Shown here: positions 9,865 to 18,697 of the stretch, in pieces
Layout: the number at the start of each line of letters is the position of its first letter
Numbering within the stretch: the first letter of the stretch is position 1
Assembly (NCBI GenBank): GCA_029260295.1
Contig: JAJDDN010000002.1
Location: forward strand, 1 to 64,000
DNA: 64,000 nt
Direction of reading: 5' to 3'
DNA from: Phycisphaerales bacterium
GTDB taxonomy: Bacteria > Planctomycetota > Phycisphaerae > Phycisphaerales > UBA1924
Made by a program: the position numbers and the translations under genes
The notes under the pieces: model-generated
Told to the model about the DNA's origin: nothing
The model's input: the letters and a program-made list of their open reading frames with translations, nothing else
Databases searched by the model: none

Positions 9865-10293
9865 ATGACCGGCAACCCCATCGAACTCGATCTCTCCCCC
9901 TCTGGCGACTCCAACCAGCCGCTGGATCACACCATCTCCGTCGAAAAAATCCGCGAGATGGTCGAACTCTTCTATTCCCGCACTCAAAAAGACGATCTCC
10001 TCGGCCCGATCTTCGAAGAACGCGTCGCCGACTGGGACGCCCACTACGAAAAAATGACCCGCTTCTGGTCCTCAGCCACCATGCACGCCGGCACATACTC
10101 CGGACGCCCCATCGAAGCCCACAGCTTCGGTGGATTCACCAAAGCCCACTTCGACCGCTGGGTCGAAATGTTCACTGCGACCGCAAACGATGTCTTCTCA
10201 CCAAGCGATGCAAAGGTACTCACCGACCTCGCCAAAAGAATGGCCTCGACCATCGCGATGCGTATCGGCGTTGGCCGGATCGATTTCAACTAG
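9865..10293 (+). CDS. Group III truncated haemoglobin
   Basis: 142 residues from ATG 9865. The sequence follows the group III (P) truncated globin pattern: V-E-L-F-Y near the N-terminus, then F-W-S-S-A and Y-S-G-R-P-I-E-A-H, and the region F-T-K-A-H-F-D-R-W, whose His is the probable proximal haem ligand. These proteins bind haem and O2 or NO; physiological roles vary. The open frame extends upstream into the tRNA-Ser gene, so the internal ATG is preferred although no strong ribosome site precedes it. It converges on the panC-like gene with a 3-base gap. Confidence 0.85.
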   Translation: MTGNPIELDLSPSGDSNQPLDHTISVEKIREMVELFYSRTQKDDLLGPIFEERVADWDAHYEKMTRFWSSATMHAGTYSGRPIEAHSFGGFTKAHFDRWVEMFTATANDVFSPSDAKVLTDLAKRMASTIAMRIGVGRIDFN

Positions 10294-10296
10294 CAT

Positions 10297-11235
10297 TCAG
10301 ATCCGGCGGGTCTCTGCAAGCCTCACACCATCAATGATGTACGCGATGTAGAGCATCGCCGGGCTCTTCACCCATTCCAACGGCTCAAGAGTAACCGGAT
10401 CAACACACACAACCGAATCAATCTCAAGAACGCAGCTCCCGGTATCAATCGACTCAACCCCCTCCATCAACCCCGCGATCAACTCAATAATCCGCCCGCC
10501 TTCCGGCTTGCGAGCAAACCGTTCGAGCTGCCCGGCAACCCGCCCCGCCATCGCACGCTGCGTCTCATCGAGCAGCACCAGCCGCGAGCTCCAAGACACC
10601 CCATCATCCGCGCGAACCACAGGCACCTGCACAAGCTCGATCCCCGTCCCCAGCCAACGGTTCATCGCATCCAAAATAGCAACCTGCTGAATATCCTTCT
10701 GCCCAAAGTACGCCCGGCTTGGCGTCACCATCTCAAACAACAGCCGCACCACCGTCGCCACCCCGTCGAAGTGCCATGGATGTTCCGCCCCATCCATCTT
10801 CAATGCCAGCCGGCCCGGTACACGGACATAGTCCATCCCGCCATCCACCCCCACGCGATCAACTGTAAACACATCCGGGTCCCGATCCCTGCTCGCCCCG
10901 TCCTGCAAATCAAAGATCCCCGCCAGCGAATCCATGCACGGATACACCTCTTCAACGCTCGGCACAAACACCGCATCGACCCCGCACCCCTCAGCAATCT
11001 TCAGATCATCCTCAAGCCGCCTCGGATAGTTCTCGTAGGCGTTACGCCGAAACTGCAATGGATTCACAAACAGACTCAGCACCACCCGATCATTCTCAGC
11101 CCGAGCCCGATCCAGCAGATGCACATGCCCATCATGCAGACACCCCATCGTCGGCACAAGACCAACGGATCCCCCATCATCCACCGCCCGTGATGTCCAC
11201 GCCCGCATCTGAGCGGCTGATTCAATAACTTCCAT
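10297..11235 (-). CDS. panC: Pantoate--beta-alanine ligase (PanC) homologue, divergent
   Basis: 312 residues against about 280 for typical PanC. The nucleotidyl-transfer motifs are present: P-T-M-G-C-L-H-D-G-H (HIGH-type), V-N-P-L-Q-F, F-D-G-V-A-T-V-V, F-G-Q-K-D-I-Q-Q and a KMSKS-like S-W-S-S-R. PanC adenylates pantoate and joins it to beta-alanine. An extra stretch of about 25 residues precedes F-D-G-V, and the usual S-R-P-G-H-F loop is replaced by E-H-P-W-H-F, so substrate use may differ. It is the last gene of a four-gene minus-strand operon, 3 bases after the decarboxylase gene. The pantothenate role is established for the family; the variant role is inference. Confidence 0.85.
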   Translation of the reverse strand: MEVIESAAQMRAWTSRAVDDGGSVGLVPTMGCLHDGHVHLLDRARAENDRVVLSLFVNPLQFRRNAYENYPRRLEDDLKIAEGCGVDAVFVPSVEEVYPCMDSLAGIFDLQDGASRDRDPDVFTVDRVGVDGGMDYVRVPGRLALKMDGAEHPWHFDGVATVVRLLFEMVTPSRAYFGQKDIQQVAILDAMNRWLGTGIELVQVPVVRADDGVSWSSRLVLLDETQRAMAGRVAGQLERFARKPEGGRIIELIAGLMEGVESIDTGSCVLEIDSVVCVDPVTLEPLEWVKSPAMLYIAYIIDGVRLAETRRI

Positions 11236-11238
11236 CGG

Positions 11239-12525
11239 CTACTCTAGGAACTGCGGAATCGACTGCCCATCAAGCACTGACTCTACAGAAGATCTCTCCC
11301 GGATCACCGAACAATCCCCCCCAACCACCAACACCTCCGTCGGCGTCCCCCTACTCAAAAACATGCTCATCGAAGCCGTCAGCCCGTACCCCCCAGAGTT
11401 CATCATCGCCACCACATCCCCAACCTGCACCCCAGGCAGCTCCACCGAAGACCGCCACTGATCCGCCGATGTACACAAAGGCCCCCCAAGCATCACCGGA
11501 TTCGTGTCATCACTTTCCACCCGATCCGCAACAACCACCCGGTACGAGTTGGCCGTGATCGGAAGCAGCGCGTGATGGATCCCACCATCAACAATGGCGA
11601 ATGTTTCCCCACCAGACACCTTCACATCCACCACCCGCGACACATACACGCCGTATTCCGAAACCAGCACCCGCCCCGGCTCAATCATAAACCGAGTCCC
11701 TGTAAGCCCGGTCGTCTTCCGTGCCTTCAAAATAAGCTCAGACAACCCCCGCCCAAACCCATCCAGATCAAACCCATCTTCATCATCACGATGACTCACC
11801 CCAAGCCCCCCCCCAAAGTTGAGAGACTTGATCTCTACGCCGCTCGCAGTACCGATCCGGATCGCCATCTCGATCCCGAGCTCGCACGACCGCAACATCT
11901 CCCAAGCATCGAGCACCTGCGACCCAAGCATCGTGTGCAATCCGCCAAACTCAACATGCTCCAGCCCACCGATCAATCCGATCGCATCAACAACCCCCGA
12001 TTCATCAATCCCAAATTTTTGAGCACCCCCGCCCGTCCGGATCTTCCCATGCCCCGAACCCTCCGCAGCAAGATTCACCCGGATCCCAACCCGCTGAACT
12101 ACCCCAAGCCGACCGGCGACCGCATCAATCCGTTCGATTTCCCCCACCGATTCCGCATTCACCTGCCCAACCCCTGCACCAATAGCATGCTCAAGTTCCC
12201 CGTCCGTTTTCCCAGGCCCCGCAAAGAGAATTCGCGCCGGATCAAACCCGCTGGCCATCACTGCGACCAGTTCCCCGCTCGACGCGATCTCCGCACCATC
12301 AACCCCGCTCCGCTCGATCAATCGGCACACCCCAATCGCAGGATTCGCCTTGATCGAATAGTAAATTTCGACATCATCCCCGATTGATTCTTTCAACCCA
12401 GCAACGCCCGCCGCGATCGAATCCCCGCCATATAAAAACATCGGCGTCCCAAACTCCCCCGCCGCCAAGGCAACATCGACCCCATCCACAACCAGCCGAC
12501 CATCAACAACCTGAATCCCGCTCAT
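11239..12525 (-). CDS. Fold-type III PLP-dependent amino-acid decarboxylase (DAP/ornithine decarboxylase superfamily)
   Basis: 428 residues. The PLP lysine lies in Y-Y-S-I-K-A-N-P. H-T-M-L-G-S-Q, N-F-G-G-G-L-G, E-P-G-R and the C-terminal G-G-P-L-C-T-S-A-D (catalytic Cys) are all present, so it should be active. It resembles LysA, but the absence of lysine-pathway neighbours and the link with an ATP-grasp ligase recall BtrK-type decarboxylases of natural-product pathways. The gene starts with an ATGA overlap with the ATP-grasp gene, implying coupled translation. The true substrate cannot be read from sequence. Confidence 0.88.
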   Translation of the reverse strand: MSGIQVVDGRLVVDGVDVALAAGEFGTPMFLYGGDSIAAGVAGLKESIGDDVEIYYSIKANPAIGVCRLIERSGVDGAEIASSGELVAVMASGFDPARILFAGPGKTDGELEHAIGAGVGQVNAESVGEIERIDAVAGRLGVVQRVGIRVNLAAEGSGHGKIRTGGGAQKFGIDESGVVDAIGLIGGLEHVEFGGLHTMLGSQVLDAWEMLRSCELGIEMAIRIGTASGVEIKSLNFGGGLGVSHRDDEDGFDLDGFGRGLSELILKARKTTGLTGTRFMIEPGRVLVSEYGVYVSRVVDVKVSGGETFAIVDGGIHHALLPITANSYRVVVADRVESDDTNPVMLGGPLCTSADQWRSSVELPGVQVGDVVAMMNSGGYGLTASMSMFLSRGTPTEVLVVGGDCSVIRERSSVESVLDGQSIPQFLE

Positions 12526-13754
12526 TGCGCCACCCCCAGCTCCCCGCCAGTAACCCGGCTCAATAGCACATCACACACCGAGCCCACCTGATCAAGATCA
12601 TCCCCAAACACCATCGCATCAAGCACCGGCCGCCGACCAGTCGGCACCATCAAAGGCACCATCCCATAGCCAGTGGATACATCAAACATCAGCCCCTCGC
12701 CCACACCCCCAGCAACACCACCAAACCCATCAACACCCTCAACGCGGATCCCGGTCATCAACCGGAACGCCGGCTTCCCGAGCCGCTTGCTCATCAGCAG
12801 CGGGAAGGTCGAGGTATTCACCCGCGGGTTGATCTCCACAATAAACACTTCCCCGCTACTCGTCACGATAAAATCAATCCCCACAACCCCCCGGTACCCC
12901 GCCTCATACAACCACCGCCCGACACGCTCGCCCTGATCAAGAAGCTGCTCGTCGTCACCCAGTGGGCTTGGATACTCATTGCCACCAAACGCAAAGCTCT
13001 GCGTCATCTGCTGCGCCGACACACCTAGCAACTCAGGCCCAGCTTCACTGATGTCAAACTGTACATTTGGCGAGTTGGTCACCTCAAGCAACGGCTGCAA
13101 CACAAACAACCTCGACCGATCAGACCGCCCAACCCCAACCCTCAGCCGCTCAAAATCAGACTCCCCCTCTTCCCCCTCCACCTTCCACACACCATGCCCG
13201 CCGATGCTCAAATCCGACCGCACCATCACCGCGCCGTATTCGTTGAGCATGTGACGCGCCGTCGAGATCGCATCGTCCCGAGCCGCCACTGTTGTCGGGA
13301 TCGTTGCCACCCCGGCGTGACCCAGGATCGGGCACAGATTCGATTTCAGATTCAACCGGTTCAACAACGCGGCTTTAGGAGCCCGCAACCCGCCACCAAG
13401 CACCCCCGCCAGCTCCTCAACCTCGTCCCCGCCCATATACGGCTCAACAACCCACGCCTCTTTCCCCAGCTCCGACATCAACAATTCGTCAGACAGAATC
13501 CGGCCGGCAAGCGTCTCCCCTTGGCCACCAGCAACACAAAGAGTCCCAATCTCAAACCCAATCGACCCAAGAAAGTCCAGCCAATCCCCATCAGGCTCCG
13601 AATCCACCACCACCGTATCCCCAGGCCGGCTCAGCACCAACGCCCGCTGCGAAAGCATCCGCAGAGCCACCGAGCCCAATCCGTCACCCAACCCATCGCC
13701 AAGCCGGGACGCTTCGAGCGAATGAACAATCAGCCTCGACCGTGATTCACGCAC
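12522..13754 (-). CDS. ATP-grasp carboxylate-amine ligase with pre-ATP-grasp domain
   Basis: About 410 residues from GTG 13754; a TTG at 13796 would add 14 residues but overlap the upstream gene by 50 bases. The N-terminal 110 residues look like a pre-ATP-grasp domain. The ATP-binding glycine loop is S-D-L-S-I-G-G-H-G. The metal-binding end is G-I-D-F then V-E-I-N-P-R-V-N-T-S-T. Closest by eye are peptide/amino-acid ligases of the PGM1/BtrJ kind. It overlaps the upstream peptidase gene by 8 bases and the downstream decarboxylase gene by 4. It probably forms an amide or thioester on an amino acid; the substrate is unknown. Confidence 0.85.
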   Translation of the reverse strand: MRESRSRLIVHSLEASRLGDGLGDGLGSVALRMLSQRALVLSRPGDTVVVDSEPDGDWLDFLGSIGFEIGTLCVAGGQGETLAGRILSDELLMSELGKEAWVVEPYMGGDEVEELAGVLGGGLRAPKAALLNRLNLKSNLCPILGHAGVATIPTTVAARDDAISTARHMLNEYGAVMVRSDLSIGGHGVWKVEGEEGESDFERLRVGVGRSDRSRLFVLQPLLEVTNSPNVQFDISEAGPELLGVSAQQMTQSFAFGGNEYPSPLGDDEQLLDQGERVGRWLYEAGYRGVVGIDFIVTSSGEVFIVEINPRVNTSTFPLLMSKRLGKPAFRLMTGIRVEGVDGFGGVAGGVGEGLMFDVSTGYGMVPLMVPTGRRPVLDAMVFGDDLDQVGSVCDVLLSRVTGGELGVAQ

Positions 13755-14718
13755 TAGGCACACCGTGCAACGATTTCGCACAAAGTACCGCGTCAAGAAT
13801 CGCCGCCTCGATCACCTTTGAAGCCAGCACCCCCACACGATTCAGGTCGAACTCACACTCGCCCATTGAAAGCACAAACACCATGTCCCCGTCGTACTGC
13901 GTATGGCATGGCGACACCGCCCGAGCAATCCCCGCCTGCGCAATCCGCGCCACCACCGTCGCCTGCGTCTTGGTCAACTTCGCATTGGTCGCGATCACGC
14001 ACAGCGTGGTATTACTCCCAAACCCGATCGGCCGCACATCACCTGCGATCATCGCCGCTGAGGTGTCGAGCGCCGAGCCATCATCTTTACGAGCCCCCGC
14101 CACGATCTTTCCTGATCCAGAATCAACCACATCCCCAAACGCGTTAACCGCCGCGACCGCCCCGACCTTTAATCCATCATCCGTCACCCACCCCGCGCTC
14201 CCCAGCCCGCCCTTGGTTGCATGCTCATGCCCATGAACCTTCCCAACCACGGCACCAGTCCCCGCCCCGACATTCCCACGCTCAAACTCAACCCCCGCCG
14301 ATTCGCATGCTGCAAGTCCATCAGCCTTCGATGGGAACACCCCCGCATCCCCGATTCCAAGATCGAACAACGCCGCCCCGGGCACGATCGGCACCGCGCC
14401 CTGCTGGGTCACAAACCCACGATCCTGATTAAGAAAGAACTCCATCGCACCCTGAATACAACCAAGCCCCATCGCCGACCCGCCGCTCAGCATGATCCCC
14501 TGAATCGTCTCGACAAGCCCGCATGGATCCAGCAGTTCAATCTCGTGAGAAGCCGTGGCCCCACCCCGGACATCGACCCCCGCGACCGCGTCGCGGTCGC
14601 AGATGACCGCCGTGCAACCCGTCGCGCCATCCAAATCGGTCGAATGCCCAACGCGTACTCCGTCCACAAGCGTGATCGAGCGTTCCCGTGCTGTATTCGA
14701 GTTCCATTGAGCGGTCAT
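13747..14718 (-). CDS. P1 family (S58, DmpA-like) peptidase / beta-aminopeptidase
   Basis: 323 residues from ATG 14718; an in-frame ATG at 14754 would add 12. Family signatures are V-G-H-S-T-D near the N-terminus, L-S-G-G-S-A-M-G-L-G, V-G-A-G-T-G and S-N-T-T-L-C-V-I-A-T-N, where the self-cleaving N-terminal nucleophile should lie. Members hydrolyse N-terminal amino acids, often beta-amino acids, from amides and small peptides. TATTAT ends 6 bases before ATG 14718, so this may be the promoter-proximal gene of the operon with the ATP-grasp, decarboxylase and PanC-like genes. Confidence 0.88.
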   Translation of the reverse strand: MTAQWNSNTARERSITLVDGVRVGHSTDLDGATGCTAVICDRDAVAGVDVRGGATASHEIELLDPCGLVETIQGIMLSGGSAMGLGCIQGAMEFFLNQDRGFVTQQGAVPIVPGAALFDLGIGDAGVFPSKADGLAACESAGVEFERGNVGAGTGAVVGKVHGHEHATKGGLGSAGWVTDDGLKVGAVAAVNAFGDVVDSGSGKIVAGARKDDGSALDTSAAMIAGDVRPIGFGSNTTLCVIATNAKLTKTQATVVARIAQAGIARAVSPCHTQYDGDMVFVLSMGECEFDLNRVGVLASKVIEAAILDAVLCAKSLHGVPSA

Positions 14719-14759
14719 GGCTGGATAATACGCCTTGACCCCCCCAACCACCATTCTTT

Positions 14760-15248
14760 TCAGAACTTCATCCGCTGCGACATCGCCCGCTGCATATCCC
14801 GCTGATTCTCTCGATCCGCGATCGCGTGCCGTTTGTCGTGCTGGGCCTTGCCCTTGGCGATCCCGAGCGTGACTTTTGCGTATGCACCGGAGAAATACAG
14901 CTTCAAAGGCACCAGTGTCACCCCTTTGACATCCACCGCCCTCGCCAACCGCTCGATCTCCCGCTTTTTGGCCAGCAGCATCCGGTCCCGCTTGGGACGA
15001 TGATTAAGCGCACCAGCGGGCTGATACGGGGCGATATCGACCTGGTGCAGCGTCAGCCGGGGCGGGTCCAGATCCACCGTAATAAACCCCTCTTTGAGCG
15101 AGCAGCTCCCGTCGCGGATGCTCTTGACCTCCGACCCCTCCAGAACGATCCCGACCTCCATCGTGTCCTCGATGAAGTAATCATGCCTCGCCCGACGGTT
15201 GTCGAATGTTGGCGTATCGGTCTTGGATTTCTTGTTCTTCTTGGCCAT
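14760..15248 (-). CDS. smpB: SsrA-binding protein SmpB
   Basis: 162 residues, normal length. It has N-R-R-A-R-H-D-Y, the conserved I-V-L-E-G-S-E-V-K-S-I-R core, and a basic tail ending K-R-H-A-I-A-D-R-E-N-Q-R. SmpB binds tmRNA and brings it to stalled ribosomes for trans-translation. It is followed after about 40 bases by the P1 peptidase gene on the same strand. The tmRNA gene itself is not in the window. Confidence 0.97.
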   Translation of the reverse strand: MAKKNKKSKTDTPTFDNRRARHDYFIEDTMEVGIVLEGSEVKSIRDGSCSLKEGFITVDLDPPRLTLHQVDIAPYQPAGALNHRPKRDRMLLAKKREIERLARAVDVKGVTLVPLKLYFSGAYAKVTLGIAKGKAQHDKRHAIADRENQRDMQRAMSQRMKF

Positions 15249-15311
15249 AGCTACCCAAAGGATAGGGTACCAAACTTGAACGATCCCCCCAATCCCCTAC
15301 CATCCCCGCGT

Positions 15312-15824
15312 ATGCCCAAGTCCTTGCCCTACATTCTGCTCCTCATACTCATGACCATCCCAGGCTGCACGCACCCGGTCAACGCCCGCCTAGAACTCGG
15401 GGCCCAGTCCAGAACCCCCACATTTGAGATCAACGACAATCTCCCCCCGATCCAAGCTGCCTCTACCACCCGCTCCCGCTGGAACACCACCGTCATCATC
15501 GCCCCCATCGACGGCATCGTCCACGGCCCAACCTTCCGCCTCTACCCAGTTCCCCGAAACAACGACCACCCCAGAACCTACGGACTCCTCCCCACCGCCG
15601 ACTCGGCACTCGATCATCAAACACATTCACCCGCCGCATCCCTTCACTTCACACGCACCGAACTCGTCGCCACGATGACCAGCATCATCGATCCATTCAT
15701 GATCCATTACCATCTAACCAACGCCCACTGGAGCCCCAGACGCGTCTGGAAACGATCACGGCAGGACAACACATGGTCCTCTGGCCAACCAGCAAGCTCT
15801 ATACAGGAACCGAACCATGACTGA
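15312..15824 (+). CDS. Small putative lipoprotein, function unknown
   Basis: 170 residues from ATG 15312. The N-terminus is a lipoprotein-type signal (M-P-K-S-L, hydrophobic stretch, M-T-I-P-G-C). No known domain is recognised in the rest, which is polar and ends in a basic/Trp-containing tail. The last 8 bases overlap the rhodanese gene start, so the two are probably co-transcribed. The frame is open further upstream through smpB antisense, but only this ATG gives a signal sequence. Confidence 0.6.
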   Translation: MPKSLPYILLLILMTIPGCTHPVNARLELGAQSRTPTFEINDNLPPIQAASTTRSRWNTTVIIAPIDGIVHGPTFRLYPVPRNNDHPRTYGLLPTADSALDHQTHSPAASLHFTRTELVATMTSIIDPFMIHYHLTNAHWSPRRVWKRSRQDNTWSSGQPASSIQEPNHD

Positions 15825-16188
15825 CCTACCAAACAACCCACCAAACTACCCCTTCAACGATGCCCTCGAAATCAGCGTCGTCGAAACAAACGACAAGCAC
15901 AACGCCAAGGCCGCCGAGTTCCTGCTCATTGACATCCGCGAGCCCCACGAACTCGAAATCGCCGCGATCCCAGGCTCCACCAACATCCCGATGGGCGATC
16001 TCCCCGCCGCCCTCGCCGAGCTTGAAATCGAAGACGACACGCTGGTCGCGGTCCTCTGCCGCACCGGAAAACGCTCGCTGGATGTTGCGATGTACATGCA
16101 TGAGCAGGGATTCACCGGTGCCCGCTCGGTCGCCGGGGGCATCCACTGGTGGTCCGACCGCCTCGATTCATCACTGACCAAATATTGA
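15817..16188 (+). CDS. Rhodanese-domain sulfurtransferase
   Basis: 123 residues, a single rhodanese domain. L-L-I-D-I-R-E-P-H-E-L-E is the CH2A-type start, and the active loop is C-R-T-G-K-R-S with the persulfide-carrying Cys. It moves sulfane sulfur to an acceptor such as thiols or cyanide. The start overlaps the stop of the upstream lipoprotein gene; mqnD follows after 16 bases. Confidence 0.92.
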   Translation: MTDLPNNPPNYPFNDALEISVVETNDKHNAKAAEFLLIDIREPHELEIAAIPGSTNIPMGDLPAALAELEIEDDTLVAVLCRTGKRSLDVAMYMHEQGFTGARSVAGGIHWWSDRLDSSLTKY

Positions 16189-16204
16189 AACTCTGAAAGC
16201 CCTC

Positions 16205-17143
16205 ATGACCCAAACCGAACTCATCACACTCTCGCTCGCCCACTCGCCCGACTCCGATGACCTCGTCATGTGGTGGCCCCTGACAGGCATCACCAATCCC
16301 GATGGCTCCCAGATCGAAGGCCCCCTCGGAAAGCCTCAGCTCGATACCGGCCCCTTCCGTTTCAACCTCGTCGCCCGCGATGTCGAAGAACTCAACCAAC
16401 TCGCCATCAACCCCGGTCAATCCGACCCCTACGACATCACCGCCATCTCATGCGCCGCCTACCCGGCACTGGCTGACCGCTACCTCATCACCCGCTCCGG
16501 CGGCTCCTTCGGCGAAAACTACGGCCCTAAAGTCGTCGTCGCCGCCGATTCCAAACTCCAATCCCTCGATGATCTCACCACAACAACAACCATCGCCGTC
16601 CCAGGTGTCAACACCAGCGCCTTTCTCACCCTCAACCTTATCTCCCCCGGCTTCAAATACATCCCCATGCTCTTCTCCGAGATCCCAGACGCGGTCAAAC
16701 ACGGCAAAGCCGACGCGGGGCTCCTCATCCACGAGGCCCAGCTCACATTCCAAGACTCCGGACTCCGCCAGATCGGCGACATCGGGCAATGGTGGCACAG
16801 CGATACGCAAGGCAAGCCGCTCCCACTCGGGCTCAATGTCATCGCCCGCTCCCTCGAAACCCGCTTCGGAGTCGGCACCTGCCAGACCATCGCCGATCTC
16901 CTGACGGCATCAATCGAAACCGCCGTCCGCGAGAAGGACGCCTCCCGTCTCCACCTCCAGCTCAATAAGGGCGACCGCACCGAATGGGATGACCCGGAAC
17001 TGGTTGACAAATACCTCTCGATGTATGTCTCTGATTTGACACTCGACATGGGACCAGCCGGACGCGAAGCGATCAATCTTCTCCTGACGAGGGGAGCAGA
17101 TGCGGGATTGTGTGAATCGGTCGATTCGATCGAGATCATCTGA
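16205..17143 (+). CDS. mqnD: 1,4-dihydroxy-6-naphthoate synthase-like protein (futalosine menaquinone pathway)
   Basis: 312 residues. The N-terminus L-A-H-S-P-D-S-D-D and the periplasmic-binding-protein fold pattern (Y-D-I-T-A-I-S, F-G-E-N-Y-G-P-K-V-V-V, A-G-L-L-I-H-E-A-Q) match MqnD. MqnD cleaves cyclic de-hypoxanthine futalosine to dihydroxynaphthoate. This points to menaquinone made by the futalosine route. No other mqn gene is in the window. A related substrate-binding-like protein cannot be excluded. Confidence 0.85.
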   Translation: MTQTELITLSLAHSPDSDDLVMWWPLTGITNPDGSQIEGPLGKPQLDTGPFRFNLVARDVEELNQLAINPGQSDPYDITAISCAAYPALADRYLITRSGGSFGENYGPKVVVAADSKLQSLDDLTTTTTIAVPGVNTSAFLTLNLISPGFKYIPMLFSEIPDAVKHGKADAGLLIHEAQLTFQDSGLRQIGDIGQWWHSDTQGKPLPLGLNVIARSLETRFGVGTCQTIADLLTASIETAVREKDASRLHLQLNKGDRTEWDDPELVDKYLSMYVSDLTLDMGPAGREAINLLLTRGADAGLCESVDSIEII

Positions 17144-17204
17144 CCGACCGAACCTACGCTCTGGGTATCACCGACCATCTTCCCCGCGACTAGTGGAGAG
17201 ACCA

Positions 17205-18692
17205 ATGACCCGATCAGTGCCATTGCCAGTCTTGGATGATTCTCCCAAAGAAGAGTGCGGCGTCGTCGCAGTCTGGAACCACCCAGATGCTGTCCACCTC
17301 GGATACCTCGGGCTCTTTGCGCTCCAGCACCGAGGCCAAGAAGCCGCCGGACTCGCCGCGACCTCCAACGGCAAGATCAACTCCCAGCGCGGCCAAGGAC
17401 TCGTCTCCGATGTCCTCACCCCAGACCGACTGGCTCTGCTCGACAACTACTACAACAAAGACAAAACCTCACACCCCCAAAATCGCGGCGTCATCGGTCA
17501 CACCCGATACTCAACCGCCGGCGGCTCAGGAATCGAAAACATCCAACCCCTCGTCGAGACCATGTTCGACGGCCCAATCGCCGTCGCCCACAACGGGAAC
17601 CTCATCAACGCAGACGCATGGAAACACGAACTCTCAAAGCGGGGCCAGATCTTCCACACTTCGTCAGACACCGAGGTCATGATCCATCTCCTCGCTTCTC
17701 CTGATCAACGCGACACCCCAGATCCAACCGCCGCGATGCTCCGGAATCTGCAAGGCGCCTTCTCGCTGACCCTGCTGTTCAAAGACCGCATCGAAGCCGC
17801 CCGTGACCCGTGGGGTTTTCGCCCTCTGGTTCTCGGGAAACTCGATGATGGTTCGCCGGTCGTCGCATCCGAAACCGTCGCCCTTGATGTCATGGGCGCC
17901 GAGTTCATCCGCGAGATCGAACCGGGAGAAATTGTCACGCTTTCTGACGAAGGTGTCTCCACCCGCCGCTTCGCCGCACCGGCAACCAAGCTCGCCAGGT
18001 GCATTTTCGAGCATGTCTACTTCGCCAACCCCGCGTCCACTGTCTTTGGCCAGAATGTACTTATCAGCCGCGAGCGCTTCGGTGCCCAGCTCGCCATCGA
18101 GTCTCCTGTTGAGGCCGACATCGTTATGCCAATGCCGGACTCAGGACGCAGCGCCGCCAACGGCTTCGCCCACCAATCCGGGATCCCCTACCGCGAGGGC
18201 ATTGTCCCCAACCGCTATGTGGGCCGCACATTCATCAAACCGACCCAGGCCGAGCGTGCCGCCGCGGTCCGCCTCAAACTCAATGTTGTCTCCGAGATCG
18301 TCCAAGGCAAACGCGTCATCATCGTCGACGACTCGATCGTCCGGGGCACCACAACACGCGAAAAAATGAAACAGATCCGAGAAGCAGGTGCCAAAGAGAT
18401 CCATGTCCGCATCTCCTGCCCACCGATCACCAACCCCTGCTTCTTTGGCGTGGACTTTGCAACCCCCGATCAGCTCATCGCGCACGAACGATCCATTGAA
18501 GAAATCCGCAAGTTCCTCGGCGTCGATTCACTCCACTACCTCTCACACGACGGAATGCTCAGCGTCATGAACAACGCAGATACCGGCTACTGCACCGCCT
18601 GCTTTACGGGGGACTACCCGGTTGATCCCAGCCGCCCGCTCGCGTGCGAAGTCTCGGCCAAAGCCCAGACCCCGCTCATGAACAACGGCTGA
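17205..18692 (+). CDS. purF: Amidophosphoribosyltransferase PurF
   Basis: 495 residues from ATG 17205, after GGAGAG. The class II glutamine amidotransferase starts at the Cys of E-E-C-G-V-V-A-V, about residue 18, so a short propeptide is removed. H-R-G-Q-E and G-H-T-R-Y-S-T belong to the glutaminase half. The PRPP loop is V-I-I-V-D-D-S-I-V-R-G-T-T. It catalyses the first step of purine synthesis. Cys residues near the end (C-T-A-C, C-P-P-I-T-N-P-C) hint at a 4Fe-4S form, as in Bacillus-type PurF. Confidence 0.97.
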   Translation: MTRSVPLPVLDDSPKEECGVVAVWNHPDAVHLGYLGLFALQHRGQEAAGLAATSNGKINSQRGQGLVSDVLTPDRLALLDNYYNKDKTSHPQNRGVIGHTRYSTAGGSGIENIQPLVETMFDGPIAVAHNGNLINADAWKHELSKRGQIFHTSSDTEVMIHLLASPDQRDTPDPTAAMLRNLQGAFSLTLLFKDRIEAARDPWGFRPLVLGKLDDGSPVVASETVALDVMGAEFIREIEPGEIVTLSDEGVSTRRFAAPATKLARCIFEHVYFANPASTVFGQNVLISRERFGAQLAIESPVEADIVMPMPDSGRSAANGFAHQSGIPYREGIVPNRYVGRTFIKPTQAERAAAVRLKLNVVSEIVQGKRVIIVDDSIVRGTTTREKMKQIREAGAKEIHVRISCPPITNPCFFGVDFATPDQLIAHERSIEEIRKFLGVDSLHYLSHDGMLSVMNNADTGYCTACFTGDYPVDPSRPLACEVSAKAQTPLMNNG

Positions 18693-18697
18693 TCGGC

